Shown: positions 21,933 through 29,337 of the stretch, one piece after another | Numbering within the stretch: the stretch's first letter is position 1 | Layout: the number at the start of each line of letters is the position of its first letter | Origin: an uncultured Arcanobacterium sp. | GTDB lineage: Bacteria > Actinomycetota > Actinomycetes > Actinomycetales > Actinomycetaceae | Direction: 5' to 3' | Assembly (NCBI GenBank): GCA_958428545.1 | Contig: CAUAGM010000013.1 | Location: 1-29,337 of the forward strand | DNA: 29,337 nt | Made by a program: the position numbers and the translations under genes | The notes under the pieces: generated by a model | What the model was told of the DNA's origin: nothing | Database searches by the model: none | The model's input: only the letters and a program-made list of their open reading frames with translations

Positions 21933-24900
21933 TCATATTTTACTTTCGCATAGAACTTTTCTGCGCAATCTGAGAAGTGCCACACCGCTTAACCCTATAG
22001 CAGCAGAAATAGCAATCCACCCGCCTGCGCTCTGCCCTGTTTTTTGCAGCTGGGTAGCAGAAGCATGATTGTGCTTGCCTGGTTGTGTGCTCTGTGCAGT
22101 TGGTGATTCCGAGGAGGAACCTTTGCCATAAGCACTTTCAGCACTCGCACTTGGGTGATTTCCTGTTTCCGAAGAAGATGTATTCCCAGATCCAGTTCCC
22201 GACCCAGTACCAGACGTATTCCCAGATCCACTTCCAGTATCTGGCTTATCGCCAGTTTGCGATGTGGAACCATCGCCACTATCACCGCCTTCGCCTGCTG
22301 AAGATGCCACAAAGCGATACCGTAGCTCAACAATCGTCCCATTCGCTTTCGCAGGAGTAAAAGGCACGCTCTTATCTACGCAGGTATAGCCGCTGATCAC
22401 GGGAGCAGTCACTTCACTACTTTGCCCAATTCGGTAAAACGCCTGAACATTATCTCCAGTACGCTCACGCATATTCTGCCCAACCCATACTTGATCTGGC
22501 TGAATCTGTGTTCCTTTCTCATCGAGAAAACGTACAGTCACTGCCGCACCATTCACGATATGTCCAGAAGAATTGCCAAGTATTGAATCACTAATCTGCC
22601 CGTTATCCGAAATCAGATTCACAAATCTTCCGTTTTCAGCAAACGCACTTGGATCAACAGAAGAAATCCGTGCAGGTAAGTGAACCTCTTGCAGATCATT
22701 GTGCGCAAAAGTTTCTGCCAATATTTCACTCATTCCATGCGCCGAAGCACTGATGTGCCGATCTTGAGGATTAAGTTTGTGCTCACTTTCAAAATCAACT
22801 GACGTTAATTTATTGTGCGCAAATGCAGCTTTGCCCAGATCTTCAAGATTGGCACCGAAACGTACACTCTTAAGCTCATTATGCGCAAAAGCATAGTTCC
22901 CATAGTGGTTAGTGTATTTTCCTGGCGTCAAGCTGGAAAGATGGTTGTGAGCGAATGCCGCATCCCCAACTCGATGCATGAGATTCGGAAGAGTCAGCGT
23001 CTTCAGCTGATTATCAGCAAAAGCACGTGCACCAATCTGGCGCACATTCACGGGCAGATCAATTTCTTGCAAAGAATTTCGAGCAAAAGCTCCCTCTTTT
23101 ATTTCTTTCACAGTGCCCACACTGCCGAGATTATTCACACGAGTGAGGTTCTTAGCTGCCAAGGCATAGCTGCCCACGATATTAACCGGCCGCTCAGTTC
23201 CATTCATATCTAACGCACTGGCAGGAAAATCAATCTCGCCACCTTCACCTAAATAGCGCTGTAAAACACCGTTAGGGCTGGAATCCATTAAAAATAGGCG
23301 TGACGATGGAGCCTCGCCAACTTTTAGCGGAGAATGCTCATATTCTTTGCCTCGCTTATCAGTAATCGTCACTTTCACTTTCTGACCAAGCTCCAGCGGC
23401 TTGTCTAACGGAACCTTAAACTCCCCAATAGCATCAGCTTTTACCTCCGAGAGCTTTGTGCAATTATTATCTACAATTCCATCACCACAGATTTCTACCG
23501 AAATACGCGCTTGCGGCACCGTCACACCAAAAATTTCTTTATCTGCAGAAATAAGCGGAGTACGGATCTCCCCTTTTAGATTTAAGGCAAAGAAAGTGAC
23601 TGCCGTCGTCGCCGACCGAAGCGTTACCTCTTTAGTTTCATCAATATAAGAGACGAGAGCATTGCGCGGAGCATCTACCTTCACCTTTTGCCCCACCTGA
23701 TAAAACTCATGAGTCTTCTTCGAAATAGGATATGCCGTTCCAGAATTTCCAGGGCCAATATACCGAATAGTTTGATCGATTTTTTCCGCGCCTGCTATCT
23801 CTACCTTCACAATCAGTACTGCCGGATTGATTAGATACTGCCCATCAGCCGCAGTAAGACCTTCTGGATTTCCTGGTGCAGTAATAATTTTGTTGTACTC
23901 GAAATTTCCATCGCGTGTAGAGCGGAAGGCATTCGGATCAATTGTACGTACGTTCGGCATATCAATCGTCACGCCATGAGTATCTTTGAAAACGTCTTGC
24001 ACAATCTCTGTGACACCCGATAAACCAGTTATTCTTTCAGCTCCAACCTGCGATAACGCATTTGCTTTCAGCTCTTTTACGGTACTTGGGATATGCAAAA
24101 CACCTCCCGTCTTTAATGCCCATGTGAAAGCATTCGGAGCAAGATCGGTGATTCCCTCTGGAAGAGTAATCGATTCGCGATATTTCCACGCAAACGCATT
24201 CGATGCAACTCCCCTTACGGGAAGCACCTTTTTCGTCTCAGGGTTAATCCACCTACTCGGGACGTTCACATTTTTACTCTGCCCCACATATTTCTTGACC
24301 ACAGCGTGATCATCAGCTATCTCCCACTCAAAATCTTCCTGGGCATTTTCAGGCGCATCAGGAGCACTCTGCTCGTTTTCCGGAAGCTCATTAGGAGAAT
24401 TTTGAGCATTCGCATCATAATGCAGATCAGCTCGCAGCATTGCCGCTCCCACCACATTCGCATCAAGAGCTGGCGTAAAATCACCATCATACAGATATGT
24501 ACGCTTGGTAGCATCAACATTTGTGCCCTGCGTATCCACGGCAACACCCACTGAATCGGGTCCAGGATGATTTTGAACCGCCACCACATAGAATGCGCCC
24601 GAAACTTTTACTGCATATCCAGACAAATCAACAGTATTCCACCCAGTATGCATAGAAACGGAATCAAGCTGAGCCAACGTTTGCAGTCTCTGATTCTTAT
24701 CCTGCGCAAGCACAAGTACCTGCAGATCTTTTTTGCTCGCCTTATCAGCGTCTGCCACAAACATTTTTATTCCCGTGACGCTGGCAGGAGTTTTCGCTGG
24801 ATAGAAACGCACTGCCACGCCTCGCTGAGCTTTTGTATGCACGACGTTTGTTCGCGCACTGCCGTTATCGTAAGCAAGCTCAGCACTGGTTCCTTCTAAT

Positions 24901-27900
24901 TTCCGTAGCACAACATCGTGTCCGTTTTCTGAGTCGTCACTGGAAATCAGAAGATCAGAATTGTGATACCCTGGCGCAAAAGCACGCAAAGTAACCTGTT
25001 CGTGACGATATACACCTTGCAGGTGGTAGGTTCCATCTTTTTCCACTTGCACAGGAGCGATATTTGCATCTTCAACGATTCTCACATGAGCGCCGCTGAT
25101 TGGATGCCCAGACTCGTCCACAACTTTTCCGCTCAATGCGCTCTGCGGAGCTTTCTCCAAAACAAAATCAACATTTTGTGCAGAATCGATCTCTTTGCGC
25201 TGTGAAACAAATCCATATGCTCGCGCTTGGATAGTCCACGTACCAGAAGAAACATTAGCGCTAAAACTTCCATCTTTCCCATTCACTGGGACTCTGCGCC
25301 CTAATTCCAAAATCTCAACTTCTGCTCCAAGAATAGGGATCGTACTATCTGACGCTCGGCTATCCCCTGCCGCATTTTCTGCTCCATTACCTTCTGTTTC
25401 GTTTCCTGTGCTTTGTATTTCACTCTCTGCATTTTCTTCAAACGTTGCCGGCAATTCAGGTGCTACCTGTGTATAAAACTTCTGCGTATGCAACTTTTTC
25501 TGTGAAGAGATAATTTCTTGTTCATCTGCATTTTCAGGAGCAATATCTTTTGATGCTTCGCCCACACGGATATTATCGATATACCAGCCCAGCTCATAAT
25601 CGTTAATCACATTGGCGCCTGTTTTTTGCACAAATCGAATAGCGATTTCCTGCCCAGCATATCGCCCTATTTCAGCATTTATCCAGCGGAAAAGGAATTT
25701 TTCACTATTGTGCATAATCGTCTGCGCATCAATTATTCCAGTTGCAACACCGTCTTTTTTCACTATCTGAACGCTAGAGAGATTATCTTGATATTCACCA
25801 AGATAATGCTGAGCATTATAGCTCTCGAACTCAAGCACAGAATTTTTCTCGGGCGTAAAAAATGGGGTCTGAACATACGAATGCTGCCGCCCAGAAAGAC
25901 GGGCATCATACAATTCACTATTACTTATCTGCCGCCCAAGATTAGTGCCCCAGACAGAATCGCCCGCAGATATCTTTTCCTTCAGACCAAGCTGTGCTTC
26001 GCGCAGCGCTAATGGTGAATCATCGTTAGCAACTGGATGCACAACTCCTGCTTCCCAATCGTTCGCTGTGCCCTCAATTACACCTGAAGTAAAATGGTCG
26101 TCTTCTGATCCTGAATAACTCACAACATTCGAAATGCTTGCCCTTGTGAGAGAAAGTTTTTGCACAATCTTTGATTCGTTACCAAAACTATCAACGGCAC
26201 GCACAGCATACACTGCTTCTTTTCCTGGTTCGATCTTAGAATCAAGATAGACCAGTTTCGCTGAATCGCTCGGCACAGTAGCTATCTTGTGTAGATTTTT
26301 TGAGCTATCGCCTCGATAAACCGCGTATTCGATGACGTCGTTTGCCTGCGCTTTCTCCCATCGAACTTCAACTCCGATTCCGCGCTGCGTGCCCTGAAGG
26401 TTGTGCACTGGATCAGGAGCTGTTTTATCAGACGTATCTAAACGTACATTATCGATATACCAGCCAGGGCCTGAACCATGATCGGGGTATCTAAAAGCAA
26501 ATCGTACGAAAATAGGATTATTGCTGCCAGCCCACTTTCCGAGATTGTAATACACCTTCTGCCAAGCGGGAGCAGACCCTGGAGGAATGAGTTTTTGATC
26601 CAGATCTTCCCATTTACCTTGCTCGCTATCTGCAACCTGTATTTTCGCTGTTGAGACACCGTTAAACCCTAGATACTCGTCAAACGAAAGAGCCACATTT
26701 TTTCCACTCATACCTGATAGGTCAATAGGAGGCATGAGAGCATAAGAATCAATCTGCCGAGTAGGAGCAACATGCCCTACTTTCGTTCCTAAAAGTTTCT
26801 TTCCGTTTGGAGTTGGCTCATTTTTCTGCACTGGCGTTCCCCAATTCCAGTCACCCGCCACACTTCCTGATGCAGAGCTTCCAGAAAATTTCCAGCCGTC
26901 GATATTGTGCTCGAAATCGTTAGCGTACTCATCTGGGCGAATACCTGGTTTAATTGCGATCTCATGTATATCCGTACCGCCTACTTGATTTCCCGCATAA
27001 TCGTGCGCAACGATTTTCACTTGTATTTTTGCGCCTCGAATATCGCTTGCTGGAATTTTCCCAGCATAATCTCCTTCGCGCGTATCTCCTGAAGTTTGAC
27101 GCATCGGTAGCTCAACAAACTCGCCACTTTCGCCGTTACGGTAGAAAGCTTTGGCAGAAACAATAGAGACATCGTCTTTTATCTTTGCCTGCACATCGAT
27201 GGATTGCCCGATAAACGCAAGCTCAGGCCACGTTGGAGTGATAATGGGTGAACGTCGATCTTCACCTTTTTGCAATACGTGACCAGTGATAGCAATATCT
27301 GTTTTTTCTGTATTACCTTTGCGTAAGGCTTGTGCTTTTCGCACCGCATCATAGGCATTCAGATTTCCATATCCGTATCCCATATTGGGGCTTTCAGGAT
27401 AGCGCAGATCGGTTGCTGAAACAGCGGTTGATCGAAGAATCTGCTCGATTTCATCTACTTTCAAGTCTGGATTCGCTTGCAGCATCAATGCTACTGTGCC
27501 AGTGACGTGCGGTGCAGCCATCGACGTGCCCGACCATGAAGCGTAACCTCCCGATGCGAGTGAAGAACGAATACGTACTCCAGGCGCGCAGATATCGGGC
27601 TTAATAAGGTCTTTTTGGAATGGAGACGGGCCAACACGAGAAAAATCAGCCAATTTCCCTTGCCTGTCACATGCCGCAACTGAAAATACTCCCGGTAAGT
27701 TTCCAGGATTAGCCAACGAACCGTCAGCAGGATAATCGCTCGTATTTCCAGCGGCAAACACAGGAAATATTCCCGCAGCACGCCATTTTTCTATGATCTG
27801 AGCAAACCAATCACTCTCTTCACTATCGCCACCCCAAGAATTATTGACAACACGTGGAGCATTTTCAGCGCGACCTGCGGGTTTCATGATCCATTGCGCA

Positions 27901-28796
27901 GCACGAATCATGCTGCTTTCATCTCCAGAGGTAGCTCCAATCGCACGAGCTGCAACGTATTTAGCACCTGGCGCCACACCAATCCGATTCGCATCGCCAT
28001 CACTGCCAAGAATTGTGCCTGTGACGTGCGTACCGTGGTTATGCGAAGTATCGCTCAGATCACGGTCATCTGAAACAAAATCCTGGTAACTCTTATCTGC
28101 ACCGAAAATACCGTAATCTTTATCATAAGCTTTGAATTTTTGGGTAATTGCAGAATGCTTATAGTTGACGCCAGAATCAATTACCCCAACGGTGACGCCA
28201 GTGCCGTCAATATTAAGCTCATCCCATACTCTTGGCGCACCGATACTTTGCACACCCCATTCAATTCCTTCTCCAAGCGCTCTTGCACTTCGAGTGAGTG
28301 TGCGAATCGGCTGCACAGAACGAATTTTCTTGTTTAAGTGCACCAGTTTCACATCAGATCGTCTGGCTATTTCTTTAATCCCATCCGCATCTACGTAAGC
28401 TGCTATCGCATTGACGATATAGAAGGTTTCAATATCCTTTGCTCGCCCCTGCTGCTCGTACGATTCCAGAAGATCGATAAGCTGTCGTTGCGATTTCACT
28501 GCCGTTTCACTTAATTCTCCGATCACTGCCTTGCGCTGAGCAACTGGATCGTCTGAAAAATTCTCTTGCGCCGGCTGCAGATCTGCTTCTTCAGCCATTT
28601 CAATAATCACCGAATACTTAGATGTTCCTGGAGAAGCTGTGATTTTTTCTTCTAATTCACTCGATATGCTTGCCGATAGTTCACTGCGTGAAGCATCTTT
28701 CGGCGTTGTATAGGTAAAAGCTAATGCCGCAAAATTATTTGCAGCGAATATGCTTGCAACGATTCCAAGAATAAGTGCCAGTTTAGTACGTTTCAT
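21933..28796 (-). CDS. Giant secreted, cell-wall-sorted subtilase (S8) with LRR and MucBP-like modules
   Basis: A 2287-residue serine protease, exported and probably surface-anchored. The start at 28796 has GGGGA 6 nt upstream, and MKRTK plus a hydrophobic stretch forms a signal peptide (about 1-27). An I9-like propeptide (about 58-160) precedes the S8 domain, which has Asp207 (VIDSG), His254 (HGTH), oxyanion Asn351 (AAGN) and Ser425 (GTSMAAPH), so the triad is complete. Next come an Ig-like segment, a MAM-like module (about 630-785, ending GWYIDNVRL), FnIII (about 790-885), a second MAM-like module (about 900-1080, GWYIDNIRV) and two carboxypeptidase-regulatory-like modules (about 1155-1290). 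BspA-like LRR block 1 (about 1515-1635), a MucBP-like segment, an Ig-like domain, LRR block 2 (about 1900-2055) and MucBP (about 2080-2165) follow. A Gly/Ser/Thr linker leads to LQKTG (2250-2254), a TM helix and RLRRK. Adhesion plus host-protein cleavage is inferred. Confidence 0.93.
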   Translation of the reverse strand: MKRTKLALILGIVASIFAANNFAALAFTYTTPKDASRSELSASISSELEEKITASPGTSKYSVIIEMAEEADLQPAQENFSDDPVAQRKAVIGELSETAVKSQRQLIDLLESYEQQGRAKDIETFYIVNAIAAYVDADGIKEIARRSDVKLVHLNKKIRSVQPIRTLTRSARALGEGIEWGVQSIGAPRVWDELNIDGTGVTVGVIDSGVNYKHSAITQKFKAYDKDYGIFGADKSYQDFVSDDRDLSDTSHNHGTHVTGTILGSDGDANRIGVAPGAKYVAARAIGATSGDESSMIRAAQWIMKPAGRAENAPRVVNNSWGGDSEESDWFAQIIEKWRAAGIFPVFAAGNTSDYPADGSLANPGNLPGVFSVAACDRQGKLADFSRVGPSPFQKDLIKPDICAPGVRIRSSLASGGYASWSGTSMAAPHVTGTVALMLQANPDLKVDEIEQILRSTAVSATDLRYPESPNMGYGYGNLNAYDAVRKAQALRKGNTEKTDIAITGHVLQKGEDRRSPIITPTWPELAFIGQSIDVQAKIKDDVSIVSAKAFYRNGESGEFVELPMRQTSGDTREGDYAGKIPASDIRGAKIQVKIVAHDYAGNQVGGTDIHEIAIKPGIRPDEYANDFEHNIDGWKFSGSSASGSVAGDWNWGTPVQKNEPTPNGKKLLGTKVGHVAPTRQIDSYALMPPIDLSGMSGKNVALSFDEYLGFNGVSTAKIQVADSEQGKWEDLDQKLIPPGSAPAWQKVYYNLGKWAGSNNPIFVRFAFRYPDHGSGPGWYIDNVRLDTSDKTAPDPVHNLQGTQRGIGVEVRWEKAQANDVIEYAVYRGDSSKNLHKIATVPSDSAKLVYLDSKIEPGKEAVYAVRAVDSFGNESKIVQKLSLTRASISNVVSYSGSEDDHFTSGVIEGTANDWEAGVVHPVANDDSPLALREAQLGLKEKISAGDSVWGTNLGRQISNSELYDARLSGRQHSYVQTPFFTPEKNSVLEFESYNAQHYLGEYQDNLSSVQIVKKDGVATGIIDAQTIMHNSEKFLFRWINAEIGRYAGQEIAIRFVQKTGANVINDYELGWYIDNIRVGEASKDIAPENADEQEIISSQKKLHTQKFYTQVAPELPATFEENAESEIQSTGNETEGNGAENAAGDSRASDSTIPILGAEVEILELGRRVPVNGKDGSFSANVSSGTWTIQARAYGFVSQRKEIDSAQNVDFVLEKAPQSALSGKVVDESGHPISGAHVRIVEDANIAPVQVEKDGTYHLQGVYRHEQVTLRAFAPGYHNSDLLISSDDSENGHDVVLRKLEGTSAELAYDNGSARTNVVHTKAQRGVAVRFYPAKTPASVTGIKMFVADADKASKKDLQVLVLAQDKNQRLQTLAQLDSVSMHTGWNTVDLSGYAVKVSGAFYVVAVQNHPGPDSVGVAVDTQGTNVDATKRTYLYDGDFTPALDANVVGAAMLRADLHYDANAQNSPNELPENEQSAPDAPENAQEDFEWEIADDHAVVKKYVGQSKNVNVPSRWINPETKKVLPVRGVASNAFAWKYRESITLPEGITDLAPNAFTWALKTGGVLHIPSTVKELKANALSQVGAERITGLSGVTEIVQDVFKDTHGVTIDMPNVRTIDPNAFRSTRDGNFEYNKIITAPGNPEGLTAADGQYLINPAVLIVKVEIAGAEKIDQTIRYIGPGNSGTAYPISKKTHEFYQVGQKVKVDAPRNALVSYIDETKEVTLRSATTAVTFFALNLKGEIRTPLISADKEIFGVTVPQARISVEICGDGIVDNNCTKLSEVKADAIGEFKVPLDKPLELGQKVKVTITDKRGKEYEHSPLKVGEAPSSRLFLMDSSPNGVLQRYLGEGGEIDFPASALDMNGTERPVNIVGSYALAAKNLTRVNNLGSVGTVKEIKEGAFARNSLQEIDLPVNVRQIGARAFADNQLKTLTLPNLMHRVGDAAFAHNHLSSLTPGKYTNHYGNYAFAHNELKSVRFGANLEDLGKAAFAHNKLTSVDFESEHKLNPQDRHISASAHGMSEILAETFAHNDLQEVHLPARISSVDPSAFAENGRFVNLISDNGQISDSILGNSSGHIVNGAAVTVRFLDEKGTQIQPDQVWVGQNMRERTGDNVQAFYRIGQSSEVTAPVISGYTCVDKSVPFTPAKANGTIVELRYRFVASSAGEGGDSGDGSTSQTGDKPDTGSGSGNTSGTGSGTGSGNTSSSETGNHPSASAESAYGKGSSSESPTAQSTQPGKHNHASATQLQKTGQSAGGWIAISAAIGLSGVALLRLRRKVLCESKI
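22035..22049 (-). other. Sortase-like sorting motif LQKTG
   Basis: These five codons encode LQKTG. They are followed by about 20 hydrophobic residues (GGWIAISAAIGLSGVALL) and the positive tail RLRRK, the exact layout of a cell-wall sorting signal. The second residue is Gln (CAA) where LPXTG has Pro and actinobacterial LAXTG has Ala. One base change (CCA to CAA) would explain it. Confidence 0.75.
22634..23100 (-). repeat. 22-residue AFAHNxL leucine-rich repeats inside the subtilase
   Basis: Coding repeats for six to seven units with the consensus AFAHNxLxxVxL (GAFARNSL, RAFADNQL, AAFAHNHL, YAFAHNEL, AAFAHNKL, ETFAHNDL, SAFAEN). The spacing is 22 residues except one unit of 38, which has a 16-residue insertion. 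The pattern matches the BspA/LRR_5 type found in surface adhesins. Confidence 0.85.
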
Positions 28797-29115
28797 GTAA
28801 TTTCCCCGTATAGAGCTATTCACTTAGCTGGTTCGGTGCAGATAGCCGTAGAGATTTCTTTATTTCATTCTTTTATTTTCATTTTCAAAGATTTGCGTGA
28901 TTAAAGCTCTGCTATGCATCGCGACCAGCGATTTAACACAGTGGAAATAGTAGCACAGTAAATTTAGGTAAGCCTAACCTGATATAAGAACCAGAGCACA
29001 GCCCTCCCTGAAGAAGGAAGAATGCGCAAACACTACCGTATCTTGCAGTGTATATATTGGAACAGCTCAGAAATTGCAGCCACTGCGCTTTTATTTTCTT
29101 GAGTTGAGTAGCTTT
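28797..29115. other. Subtilase upstream region
   Basis: This holds the subtilase ribosome binding site, an A-rich leader on the minus strand (28855-28895) and the iron box at 28964-28982. A 26-codon plus-strand ORF (29022-29102, MRKHYRILQC...) is preceded by AAGAAGGAAG. That ORF has no recognisable content and may be chance. Confidence 0.5.
28964..28982. promoter_or_regulatory. DtxR/IdeR-type iron-repressor box
   Basis: TTAGGTAAGCCTAACCTGA matches the classical DtxR/IdeR operator TTAGGTTAGGCTAACCTAA at 16 of 19 positions, including both half-site cores TTAGGT and AACCT. It lies 168 bp upstream of the subtilase start. On the minus strand a TACTAT -10-like hexamer lies just downstream. On the plus strand TATAAG (28983-28988) directly abuts the box. 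It could therefore repress either direction when iron is plentiful. The assignment is by motif only. Confidence 0.8.
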
Positions 29116-29283
29116 TTAGGAAGTTTCTTTTTCGGTTTCGCCTATGTGGAGATGATTATGAGGGTGTATTTCTTGCTGCAGTATAGAAATAAAAACAGTG
29201 AAAGCCGCTGTGAGGAATATGCATAAACCAGATGGGATGAGTACTGCTGCGTTGAGTTCGCGCTCCAGGGCTGCTAATAGCAT
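29116..29283 (-). CDS. Small hypothetical membrane protein with His-rich tail
   Basis: A 55-codon ORF, MLLAALEREL..., with one strongly hydrophobic segment at about 12-35 (AAVLIPSGLCIFLTAAFTVF). A soluble tail follows carrying HPHNHLH and a charged end, GETEKETS. The His cluster next to an iron-repressor box is suggestive of metal handling but proves nothing. There is no good ribosome binding site (AAGGCG about 12 nt upstream), and an in-frame stop lies 4 codons before the ATG. It may be a real small membrane protein or a chance ORF. A fragment of a larger gene is less likely given the upstream stop. It reads toward the subtilase, on the same strand, and would end about 130 bp before the iron box. 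Confidence 0.35.
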   Translation of the reverse strand: MLLAALERELNAAVLIPSGLCIFLTAAFTVFISILQQEIHPHNHLHIGETEKETS

Positions 29284-29295
29284 GGGAATAATTTA

Positions 29296-29310
29296 CGCCT
29301 TTGCAAGGCG
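29296..29310 (-). terminator. Small hairpin at right edge
   Basis: Arms CGCCTT (29296-29301) and AAGGCG (29305-29310) flank a 3-nt loop. On the minus strand it follows a stop (29315-29317) that could end a gene entering from beyond the window (frame reading NVRLDK*), and it is followed by TAAATTATT. It may be that gene's terminator. Confidence 0.4.
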
Positions 29311-29337
29311 ATTGTTACTTATCCAGCCTTACATTAC

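Noticed and set aside
21785..21985. Minus-strand 66-codon ORF overlapping the subtilase 3' end
   Set aside because: It starts inside the coding sequence of the sorting signal in another frame and has no ribosome binding site or recognisable content.

Overview
The window looks like chromosome of a Gram-positive actinobacterium of moderate G+C, most likely a member of the Actinomycetaceae or a close relative. The evidence is the conserved actinobacterial chain rimP-nusA-infB-rbfA-truB-ribF-rpsO-pnp-M16 peptidase-dapB, several GTG starts, a DtxR/IdeR-type iron box, and a very large secreted protease with a sortase-like C-terminus. I cannot name the genus from sequence alone.

Layout, left to right. 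Positions 1-532 are a strikingly CA-rich, T-poor tract with 24-bp tandem repeats and a G8 run. A plus-strand hairpin with a T-run follows, and the tract may be the decayed 3' end of a repetitive gene. Positions 646-3499 hold a three-gene minus-strand MacB/FtsX-type ABC transporter operon, with two palindromes upstream. Positions 3878-18549 hold the conserved housekeeping block, all on the minus strand and transcribed right to left: rimP, nusA, infB, rbfA, truB, a small Cys-rich protein, ribF, rpsO, pnp, an M16 zinc peptidase and dapB. The block covers ribosome maturation (RimP, RbfA), transcription and translation factors (NusA, IF-2), tRNA pseudouridylation (TruB), flavin cofactors (RibF), ribosomal protein S15, RNA decay (PNPase) and lysine/DAP synthesis (DapB). 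Positions 18735-20672 carry two plus-strand genes, a single-pass membrane protein divergent from rimP and a GNAT acetyltransferase. smpB follows at 20965-21513 (minus).

Positions 21933-28796 are one minus-strand gene for a 2287-residue secreted subtilase. It combines a complete catalytic triad with two MAM-like (jelly-roll) modules, an FnIII module, two carboxypeptidase-regulatory-like modules, two BspA-like leucine-rich blocks, MucBP-like modules and a C-terminal LQKTG-TM-RRK sorting signal. About 170 bp upstream of its start lies a 16/19 match to the DtxR/IdeR operator, suggesting iron control. At the right edge is a 55-codon membrane ORF with a His-rich tail.

Spacers here are unusually long (300-500 bp) and carry short tandem repeats (15, 19, 24 and 34 bp) and two long G runs. 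No tRNA, rRNA, tmRNA, CRISPR array or transposase was seen. The most interesting items are the putatively iron-regulated, non-canonically anchored protease and the CA-rich repetitive tract at the left end.
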